64,000 nucleotides of DNA, from assembly GCF_001719615.1 (NCBI RefSeq), contig NZ_MDVX01000001.1:496001-560000 (forward strand), read 5' to 3'. This document shows positions 34,425-42,600 of the stretch, piece by piece; position 1 is the stretch's first letter, and the number at the start of each line of letters is the position of its first letter. Below the pieces are notes generated by a model. The model worked only from the letters and a program-made list of their open reading frames with translations, made no database searches and had not been told where the DNA came from. A program made the translations under genes and the position numbers. The DNA is from Neptunicoccus sediminis. GTDB taxonomy: Bacteria > Pseudomonadota > Alphaproteobacteria > Rhodobacterales > Rhodobacteraceae.

Positions 34425-34454
34425 GAAAAAAGGCCGACTGCGAACAGACGGCCC
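34425..34454 (-). terminator. Intrinsic terminator after the HU gene
   Basis: On the minus strand GGCCGTCTG and CAGTCGGCC pair (one mismatch) around a TTCG tetraloop, followed by six T residues. It lies about 20 bases after the HU stop. Confidence 0.88.
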
Positions 34455-34475
34455 AATTTCAAACTGTCGTCGCAA

Positions 34476-34766
34476 TCAGGCGTTGATTACGTCTTTCAGA
34501 GCTTTTGCGATGGTCACTTTTGCCACGCGGTCAGCGTCTTTTTTCATTTGCTCGCCAGTAGCAGGGTTGCGCACCATGCGCTCCGGACGGGCGCGACAAG
34601 CGAATTTGCCAAGACCTGGGATGGTTGCGGCGCCACCGGCTGCAACTTCTTTGGTGATGACGGAAGCCAGCGCCTCGAGAAATTCGTTTGCTGTTTTCTT
34701 GTCAGAATCTGTTGCTTCGGCCAGTGCGGCAACGAGCTGTGTTTTGGTCATAGGTTTTTGCGTCAC
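34476..34766 (-). CDS. hup: HU family DNA-binding protein
   Basis: A small basic nucleoid protein of 96 residues. Helices 1 and 2 read MTKTQLVAALAEATDSDKKTANEFLEALASVITKEV, and the DNA-embracing beta arm GKFACRARPERMVRNPATGEQMKKDAD carries the intercalating Pro in RNPATGE. The start chosen is GTG 34764-34766, which has GAGGAG at proper spacing; the upstream ATG overlaps that site and the downstream ATG (34751) has none. It ends in a strong terminator. Confidence 0.93.
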   Translation of the reverse strand: MTQKPMTKTQLVAALAEATDSDKKTANEFLEALASVITKEVAAGGAATIPGLGKFACRARPERMVRNPATGEQMKKDADRVAKVTIAKALKDVINA

Positions 34767-35001
34767 GTGACTGCTCCTCATTGATCTTACGACATGCCCG
34801 GCGTCGGGCCCCTTAGTGGGTGTCCTGCGGCATTTAACAAGATATTGAGGTTCAACACAATGATAGAGACCAGCGAAAAACCCGAAAAATGCCTATTTTT
34901 ATGGGTTTTTCGCGTTTTCGCCGCCGTTTCCGGCAGCACCCGGCGGAACCCTGCGAAACGGGGGCGGGCCTCGGCGCAAAAACGCCCGCCGGAATGTCCG
35001 C

Positions 35002-36489
35002 TCACAAGAAGGCGGTCTCGTCAAAGCTGCGCAATTTGCGCGAATGCAAGCGCTCCAGTGGCATGTCGCGTAAGGACTCCATCGCGCGAATACCGATTAG
35101 CAAATGGCGCGTGACCTGTGTGCGATAAAATTCCGACGCCATGCCCGGCAGTTTCAGTTCACCGTGCAGCGGTTTATCCGAAACGCACAACAAGGTGCCG
35201 TAGGGAACGCGAAAGCGGAACCCGTTTGCAGCAATTGTCGCGCTCTCCATATCGAGCGCGATGGCGCGGGATTGGGACAGTCTTTGCACCGGGCCGGATT
35301 GCTCTCTCAACTCCCAGTTGCGGTTGTCCACGCTGGCCACGGTGCCGGTTCGCATCACCCGTTTCAGGGCATAGCCCTCCAGTTCGGTCACATCCGCAAC
35401 CGCCTGTTCCAGCGCGATCTGGATTTCTGCAAGGGCAGGTACGGGAACCCAGAGCGGCAGGTCATTGTCGAGCACACTGTCCTCGCGCACATAGGCGTGG
35501 GCGAGCACATAATCCCCAAGGCTCTGAGAGTTGCGCAGCCCTGCGCAATGACCCAGCATCACCCAGGCATGAGGGCGCAATACGGCAATGTGGTCGGTGG
35601 CGGTTTTCGCGTTGGACGGGCCGACCCCGATGTTCACCAGTGTGATGCCTGATCCGTCCTCCCGTTTGAGGTGATAAGTGGGCATTTGCGGTTGGCGGAA
35701 GGCGGAATCCACATGGGGGTTCTCTGCCGTTGCAATGGAATTGCCCGAGGCCACAAATTCCGTGTAACCGCTGTCCGGATCCTGAATGGCCTGCATGCCG
35801 TAGGTGACAAATTCATCCATATAAAACCCGTAGTTGGTAAACAGGATGTGGTTCTGGAAATGCTCTGGCTCGGTGGCGGTGTAATGGGCCAGACGCGCGA
35901 GGGAGTAGTCGATCCGCTGCGCTGTGAATGTAGCCAGCGGACGGATACCATCCGCATCCGGTTCTGCATCGCCGTTGGCAATATCGTCGTTGGTGGTCCT
36001 GAGGTCCGGCACGTCGAAAATATCCCGCAAGGGGCGCGCATCAGCGCGGATCTGGCCCTCCGCCAGACGCAGTTCCTCGGTCAGGGCGAAATGCAGCGGG
36101 ATCGGCACTTCGGAGACGGACACCGTGACCGGAACACCGTGGTTTTCCAGCAAAAGTTCGATCTGCTGGCGCAGGTAGTTTCCAAAAAGCTTCGGGCGCG
36201 TCAGCGTGGTTGTATAGGTTCCCGGCTCTCCGACGTGGCCAAAAGACAGGCGGCTGTCTACCTGTGTGTAGGTCGAAGTGGTGATCGAAAGCTGCGGGTA
36301 ATAGGCGCGGTAGTGGCCTTTGGGCGGGGTGCCTGCATGATATTCCGCAAACTGCGCACAGAGAAAATCCGTTGCGATTGTATAAAGCCGCTCAATCGCG
36401 GCAACGGCTTCGCGGGCCGAGGTGAAGGTCTCGGCCTTCGGGGTTTCGGGAATAATCAGATTTGTCAGTATCGGTGTTTTATGAGGCAT
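35002..36489 (-). CDS. amn: AMP nucleosidase
   Basis: Hydrolyses AMP to adenine and ribose 5-phosphate. The 495-residue product has the AMN-specific N-terminal domain (about 20-180, AEYHAGTPPKGHYRAYYPQLSI) and a C-terminal nucleoside-phosphorylase-like domain with TLVNIGVGPSNAKTATDHIAVLRPHAWVMLGHCAGLR and the acidic SRAIALDMESATIAANGFRFR that contacts the ribose. The length is as in E. coli Amn. It lies next to adenine deaminase on the same strand, so the two can take AMP to hypoxanthine. Confidence 0.95.
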   Translation of the reverse strand: MPHKTPILTNLIIPETPKAETFTSAREAVAAIERLYTIATDFLCAQFAEYHAGTPPKGHYRAYYPQLSITTSTYTQVDSRLSFGHVGEPGTYTTTLTRPKLFGNYLRQQIELLLENHGVPVTVSVSEVPIPLHFALTEELRLAEGQIRADARPLRDIFDVPDLRTTNDDIANGDAEPDADGIRPLATFTAQRIDYSLARLAHYTATEPEHFQNHILFTNYGFYMDEFVTYGMQAIQDPDSGYTEFVASGNSIATAENPHVDSAFRQPQMPTYHLKREDGSGITLVNIGVGPSNAKTATDHIAVLRPHAWVMLGHCAGLRNSQSLGDYVLAHAYVREDSVLDNDLPLWVPVPALAEIQIALEQAVADVTELEGYALKRVMRTGTVASVDNRNWELREQSGPVQRLSQSRAIALDMESATIAANGFRFRVPYGTLLCVSDKPLHGELKLPGMASEFYRTQVTRHLLIGIRAMESLRDMPLERLHSRKLRSFDETAFL

Positions 36490-36553
36490 GTCCGGCTCGT
36501 CTCGTTTCTTGTTTTCGTTGGAATTGCGGGGCCTTTTGCCCCGTCGTGCGGCC

Positions 36554-38353
36554 CTAGTCTATCAGCAGTGGCGTCATTTCAAACTTAACCACATCCACCA
36601 GCCCGAGGTCGGAAATCCGCAGTTCCGGTATCACCACCAGCGCCAGCAGGGAGTGCTGCATATAGGCGTTGTTCACCGTGCAACCGCAGTCCGCCATTGC
36701 CGCGACCATACAATCTGCGGCTTTGGCCACCTCCTGTGCGGGGCGGTCCGACATCAACCCTGCGATGGGCAGCTCCACCATAGCGATTTCGACGCCATCC
36801 TTAAAGACACAGATGCCACCGCCCACGTCGCCCAGACGGTTGGCCGCCAGTGCCATGTTCTCGCGGTCTGTGCCGACCACAATCATATGATGGCTGTCAT
36901 GGGCCACGGTAGAGGCCATCGCCATCTGTCCGGTATAGTTAAAGCCGGAGACAAAGCCGTTTGTCACACCGCCCGTCGCACGGTGCCGTTCCACCAGCGC
37001 AATCTGGCAGACATCCTGCGCGGGATCGCCTGCAACCCTTCCGTTCTCAACCGACAGCTTTGCTGTCAGGGCTTTGGTCGGGGCCTGATTTTCCACCACG
37101 CCGATAACCCGCGCAGTGACGGTTTTCGCGCCCTCTGGTGCGGTGATGTCAAAGTCCTCCGCGCCGAGCGTTTTGCCCAGATGCACGGTCTGGCGGGTGT
37201 CCGCAGGCCAGGCGTAGGCGGTTGGATCGACAGTGTTTTTACCGTTCTCCGCTACGATTTCTCCGCGGGCCATGACCAGTTCGATCGGCAGGGTTTTCAG
37301 GTCCGAGGTCAGGATAATATCCGCCCGCCGCCCCGGCGTAACAGAGCCTATATCCCGCTCCAGTCCAAAATGCGTGGCGGTGTTGATCGTCGCCATTTGC
37401 AGCGCGACGACCGGATCACAGCCGCATTCAATGGCATGGCGCACCACGCGGTTCATATGGCCGTCGTTCACCAAAGTACCGGAGTGGCTGTCATCGGTGC
37501 ACAGGATAAAGTTGCGCGGGTCGAGCCCTTTCTCCGTCACCGCCGTAATCTGCGTTTCTACGTCATACCACGCCGACCCTAGCCGCATCATGGAACGCAT
37601 ACCCTGCCGTACACGGGCAATGGCATCAGCCTCGCAGGTGCCTTCATGGTCATCCGCAGGGCCGCCCGCCACATAAGCCGCAAAATCCGGCCCGAGATCG
37701 GGAGAGGCATAATGCCCGCCCACGGTTTTTCCCGCTCTCTGTGTGGCCGCGATTTCGCCCAGCATTTTGGGATCACCGTGGATCACACCGGGAAAGTTCA
37801 TCATCTCGCCAAGGCCGATGATATTGGGCCAGCCCATCGCCTCGGCTACATCTTCGGGGCCGAGTTCGGTCCCCGTGGTTTCAAGGCCCGGTGCGGATGG
37901 TGCGCAGGACGGCATTTGCACGAACACGTTGATCGGCTGGGCCAGTGCCTCGTCGTGCATGTGACGCACACCATCCATGCCAAGCACATTTGCAACCTCG
38001 TGCGGGTCAACAAACATGGTTGTGGTGCCGTGGGAGATCACCGCCTCGGTAAAGCGGGAAACTGTCAACATGCCGCTTTCGATGTGCATATGCCCGTCAC
38101 ACAGGCCCGGCATGATATAGCGGCCGTTGGCCTCGATAATCTTGGTTGTTTCCCCGATGCAATGGCTGGCATCCGGCCCACAAAACGCAATCCGTCCGTC
38201 GCGGATTGCGATGTCATGGTCGGGCAAAAGCTCCCGTGTATGGACGTTGACCCAGATGCCGCCCTTGATAACCGTGTCCGCCGGTTCACGTCCGGCAGCG
38301 GTAGCGATGAGTTGGGGGGCGACGTCGGGCCATGCAGGGAAGTGTGTTTTCAT
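36554..38353 (-). CDS. ade: Adenine deaminase
   Basis: A metal-dependent amidohydrolase of 599 residues that converts adenine to hypoxanthine and ammonia. It has the metal ligands in IMPGLCDGHMHIESGML, the TTTMFVDPHEVANVLG segment, the GHYASPDLG loop and CTDDSHSGTL. The C-terminal ADE-specific domain has STVAHDSHHMIVVGTD. Length and order are those of E. coli Ade and Bacillus AdeC. It is upstream of amn in the transcription direction, 64 bases apart, so likely one purine-salvage operon. Confidence 0.95.
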   Translation of the reverse strand: MKTHFPAWPDVAPQLIATAAGREPADTVIKGGIWVNVHTRELLPDHDIAIRDGRIAFCGPDASHCIGETTKIIEANGRYIMPGLCDGHMHIESGMLTVSRFTEAVISHGTTTMFVDPHEVANVLGMDGVRHMHDEALAQPINVFVQMPSCAPSAPGLETTGTELGPEDVAEAMGWPNIIGLGEMMNFPGVIHGDPKMLGEIAATQRAGKTVGGHYASPDLGPDFAAYVAGGPADDHEGTCEADAIARVRQGMRSMMRLGSAWYDVETQITAVTEKGLDPRNFILCTDDSHSGTLVNDGHMNRVVRHAIECGCDPVVALQMATINTATHFGLERDIGSVTPGRRADIILTSDLKTLPIELVMARGEIVAENGKNTVDPTAYAWPADTRQTVHLGKTLGAEDFDITAPEGAKTVTARVIGVVENQAPTKALTAKLSVENGRVAGDPAQDVCQIALVERHRATGGVTNGFVSGFNYTGQMAMASTVAHDSHHMIVVGTDRENMALAANRLGDVGGGICVFKDGVEIAMVELPIAGLMSDRPAQEVAKAADCMVAAMADCGCTVNNAYMQHSLLALVVIPELRISDLGLVDVVKFEMTPLLID

Positions 38354-38643
38354 GTCCTAGTGTTTCACCGCTCGCGCTTTGGTTCAAGAGAAATTTGACC
38401 AGATGGTCATGCGGCCTGAAGCGCAAGGGGTGGTCGCGCCACATTTGCACTGAAAGAGCCGATATGCGGAGGGTTTAGTTAAAATTGATGACATTTTCAT
38501 AAAGGGAGTGGCGGTTGGAAAGGTTTTGGTAGGGATTTTGTGGAACCATAGACCTGGATGACGCTGCCAAGACGCTTGGAACAGGTTGCGGGAAGGCGGG
38601 GTGCTGGAAAGCGGGTGTTTACGAAGCATGGCGTTAAAACAGA

Positions 38644-39012
38644 ATGTCGGATTGGAAAACCAGAATGGAAGTAGAAGTTAGCAAAATTGGGGGAATTACA
38701 GTGGTGCGGCTTTGCGGGCCGCGACTGGATGCGGCGCAATCTGTCCGCTTCAAAGAGGCGCTGCGCGATATTTCCGACTGTGGCGCGGATCATATCCTGC
38801 TTGATATGTCCGGTATCCAGTTTATGGACAGCTCCGGTCTTGGCGCGATTGTCACTGTGCTGAAACAGATGGGGCAGGCCAAGACGCTGGAACTGGCCGC
38901 TTTAACGCCAATTGTCGCCAAAGTGTTTGCATTGACGCGGATGGACCGGATTTTCCGTCTGCACGATACGGTTGATGCCGCGCTTTCGTCCAGTGTGAAA
39001 GCCGCAGGATGA
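38644..39012 (+). CDS. STAS-domain anti-sigma factor antagonist
   Basis: A 122-residue SpoIIAA/RsbV-like protein. The phospho-acceptor Ser lies in ILLDMSGIQFMDSSGLGAIVTVLKQM, a textbook STAS motif. In partner-switching modules the unphosphorylated form binds the anti-sigma kinase and frees a sigma factor or other target. Here the kinase-like gene follows with a 4-base overlap. The ATG at 38644 is taken; the internal ATG at 38665 (MEVEVSKIGG) is a credible alternative because neither has a strong ribosome-binding site. Confidence 0.9.
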   Translation: MSDWKTRMEVEVSKIGGITVVRLCGPRLDAAQSVRFKEALRDISDCGADHILLDMSGIQFMDSSGLGAIVTVLKQMGQAKTLELAALTPIVAKVFALTRMDRIFRLHDTVDAALSSSVKAAG

Positions 39013-39491
39013 CCAGCGCCGCAGACACAGGACAGCGGGTTGCCAAAGTTTACGAACTGCGTTTGCAAATTGCCATTCGCAGCGTCCAGACAGAGGTGTC
39101 CCGCGTATTGGGCCGCATCACCGACTGGCTCGCTAAACACGGTATAAACCGCAGCTTTGTAGAGGAGTTGGAGCTTGTCACCGCAGAGGCGCTGAACAAC
39201 GTTGTCGAACACGCCTATCTATACGCGGAAGACGGAGAAATCAGGATTGTTGTCTCCTTACGTCCGGGAAAATTGCAGGTGCAAATTACCGATGGTGGGC
39301 GAAAATTCGACGGCCCGCCGCCGGAAAAAAAGATGGATGTTGAGAAATTCTCGTTTGAGGAACTGCCGGAAGGCGGTTTCGGCTGGAACCTGATCCGGTC
39401 CCTGACCGATGAAGTCGCCTTTGAACGTGCGGGCGAAAAAAACCGGCTCACCCTGACGCGGAACCTGCCAGAGACTGCCGGCGTGGAGTGA
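39009..39491 (+). CDS. RsbW-like anti-sigma serine kinase
   Basis: A 160-residue stand-alone HATPase_c protein of the RsbW/SpoIIAB type. The N-box is in VEELELVTAEALNNVVEHAY, with the G1 box in VQITDGGRKFDG and the G2 box in PEGGFGWNLIRSLTDEV. It would phosphorylate and inactivate the upstream STAS protein and hold a target protein. No sigma factor or PP2C phosphatase is adjacent, so the target is unknown. Its start overlaps the STAS stop (ATGA). Confidence 0.9.
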   Translation: MTSAADTGQRVAKVYELRLQIAIRSVQTEVSRVLGRITDWLAKHGINRSFVEELELVTAEALNNVVEHAYLYAEDGEIRIVVSLRPGKLQVQITDGGRKFDGPPPEKKMDVEKFSFEELPEGGFGWNLIRSLTDEVAFERAGEKNRLTLTRNLPETAGVE

Positions 39492-39659
39492 CCCATTCCT
39501 GCGGGCGGTTGCAGGATTGATCGCTCCCCGAGCACCGCACCCGGTGTTGAGCATGCAGTTAGGGTGACAGAAAACCTGCGACCAATCCGCAGTGTGATTT
39601 GCGAAAGACCGCCAGCTCTGGCATGATTTGAAAAGATTTTAAGGGTTTGGAGCGGTGAA

Positions 39660-42600
39660 ATGGCATTTCTAAAGGTTAAAAAGCTTTGGTTCGGCGTGGT
39701 TCTTTCGGGGCTCATCTCGCCCCACGCTGTTACAGCACAAACCATAGATCACGCGATCCCCGAACGGCGGATCGAACTCTCCGATAAGACCGATTTCTAC
39801 GGTTCGGACATCGGCAAAATCTTTGATGTCACCTTCAAGGATTGCGCTGCAGCCTGTCTTGCCAATCCCGCCTGCCGCGCCTTCACCTACAACCAAACCT
39901 CTGCGGCCTGTTTCCCTAAATCCGCAGTCGGAGAGCGGAGCGCGTTTGACGGTGCAACCTCAGCCGAAGTGCATGAGGTTGCGGCTGAGGATCTGGAATT
40001 TGCCAACCATCAGGCCCAGCGGCTCGGGTTTTTACCGGACTCCTACCTTACAAACGCAAAAATGGTCGCAGCGCGTAACGGGACGTGGTACCCGACCAAC
40101 GGCAGGACCTACGATGCGTTGCTTGCCGAGTCGCGCAAGGTCGCATCAGAGGGTCGGCTGATCCGTGCATTGGAACTCTCCATTGCCGCAGCAAATGATA
40201 AAGACCGCGCCGAATCCTGGATCGAAGCAGCGCAGCTTGCAAATCAGGCCAAGCCAAACTCCGCAAAACAACGCCAACTGGTGCGCGCATTGCGTACTGC
40301 GGGTGCGATTAACGGATTTCTGCGCGCGCGCGTTCCTGCACAGCAGGTAAACGCGCTCCACGCGCTTGCCTCTGGTCTGGAGTCTGACGGGCAGGGACGA
40401 CAGATGATTCCGGCCTTGCGTCTCGCCCGCGCCATTGCGCCCCGCGTTGAAACACAAGAGGCGCTCGACCGTGCAATCAGTCTGTATGGTTTCCGCATTC
40501 AGGACCACACCGTCGATCACAACGCTGCCGCCCCGCGTATCTGCGCGGAATTTTCTGAAGAACTGGTTAAGGGCACAATAGAATACGGTGATTTCATCCG
40601 GTCCGACACCCAAGGTCTGGTGGCCGAGGCGGACGGACACCAGCTTTGCATTGAAGGGGTCAGCCACGGTCAAACCCATCGCATTGCCTTTCGGCAAGGG
40701 TTGCCCGCCGCAAATGGTGAGGTTTTGACTAAAACTGTAGAGATGAACATCTACGTTCAAGACCGCGATCCGGTCGCGCGGTTCTCGGGGCGCAGTTATC
40801 TGCTGCCCAAACGGGACGGGGCCTCGGTACCGTTGACGACAGTTAATCTGGAAAAGGTTGATGTTAAGATCTACCGTGTCGGGGATCGGAACCTGCTGCG
40901 CAGTTTGCAGGAGGGTATGTTTACCAAACCGATTTCCCGCTGGGATCTGGATTTCGTTGCCAACGATCTGGGGCAAGAGGTCTGGAGTGGAACGGCCGAA
41001 ATTACGCCGGAACTGAACCGCGAGGTGACAACGGCCCTGCCAATCGGGGATGCGCTGCGCGATTTCAAACCCGGCGTCTACACGATGACGGCGCGGGTGC
41101 CGGGGATTGCGCAGGATAAAGAAAATACTTTTGCAGCGCAGTGGTTTATCGTATCCGACATCGGTATCTCCACCCTGAAAGGCAACGACGGTATACACGT
41201 GTTCGCCCGTGCGCTTGGCAGTGCAGAACCGATGGGTGGCGCAACAGTCCGGCTGGTGAGCAAAGCAAATGTGGTTCTGGCAGAAACGCAAACCGATCAA
41301 ACCGGGCATGCAAAATTTGACAGCGGGTTTGCACTTGGCACCGGCGGCGCCGCCCCTGCGCTGGTGACGGTGGAAACGTCGGACGGGGATTATGCCTTTC
41401 TCGATCAGGCCGCAGCGGAATATGATCTGTCGGATCGCGGTGTCGAAGGCCGTTCCGCCCCCCCGCCGATTGATGTGTTTCTTGCTACAGATCGCGGCGC
41501 ATATCGCCCCGGCGCGGTGGTTCACACCACGCTTCTGGCCCGGAATCACAAGGGAGAGGCGCTGGAAGGCGTGCCGGTCACGCTGGACCTGATCCGTCCT
41601 GACGGGGTCCGACACAGCCGCAAACTTGCCGGTGCCGTGGGCGCTGGAGGGGCGGTCACTGCGTTTGAACTCCCCCCCAACGCGGCGCGGGGCAGTTGGA
41701 AATTGCGCGCTTTTACGGACCGCGATGCACCGGCCCTGCTGGAACAGCGGCTGCTGGTTGAGGATTTCATCCCCGAAAAGATTGATTTCGATCTGGCGCT
41801 GGGCGCAGGGCCTTTCGTCGTAACAGACCGCCCGAAACTGGACATAGAGGCGCGTTATCTGTTTGGCGCGGTCGGCGCGGGACTGGACATCGAAGGGGAG
41901 GTGAAACTCTCTGCTGCAAGCAGTCTCGATGCTTTTCCGGGATATGAGTTCGGCGCTGCGGATGCGGTGTTCAGCACCCGCTATGAAACCATCAGCGGCG
42001 CAGGGCAAACGGATGCGCACGGCAAACGCAGCCTGCAACTTACATTGCCCTCCGTGGACGAAGTGGCCAAACCACTGGAGATGACCGCCCATGTCCGACT
42101 GCGCGATGGGTCCGGCCGTCCGGTGGAACGGCGGATCACGGCTCCGGTTTTGCCGGGACGGGCGATGATCGGGATCAAGCCGCTGTTTGACGGCACGCTT
42201 TCAGAAGGGTCAGAGGCAGCGTTTCACGTGGTCGCGTTGGCCGCCGATGGCAAGGCGCGCGATATGGAAGCCGTGAACTGGGAGCTGAACCGCCTGCACA
42301 CACGGTATCAATGGTACCAACAATACGGTCGCTGGAACTACGAACCGGTCACGCGGCGGGAACGGGTTGCGGCGGGCGTTGTCGATGTCACCGCCGGCAA
42401 CGGGGCGCAGATTGCTGCAGGGGTGGAATGGGGCGCTTATGAGTTGAAATTAACCCATAAGAACGCGCCCTATGCGGCTGGCTCGTTGCGGTTTAACGCG
42501 GGTTGGTACGCCAGCGGAGACGGGGATGATACACCCGATCTGCTTGACGTGGCGATGGATCGGGCGACATACGCCGTGGGAGAACAGGCCACACTGCGGG

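Noticed and set aside
40146-42092. A 648-codon minus-strand frame inside the macroglobulin gene.
   Set aside because: Antisense shadow; the plus-strand protein carries a signal peptide, a thioester motif and a coupled pbpC.
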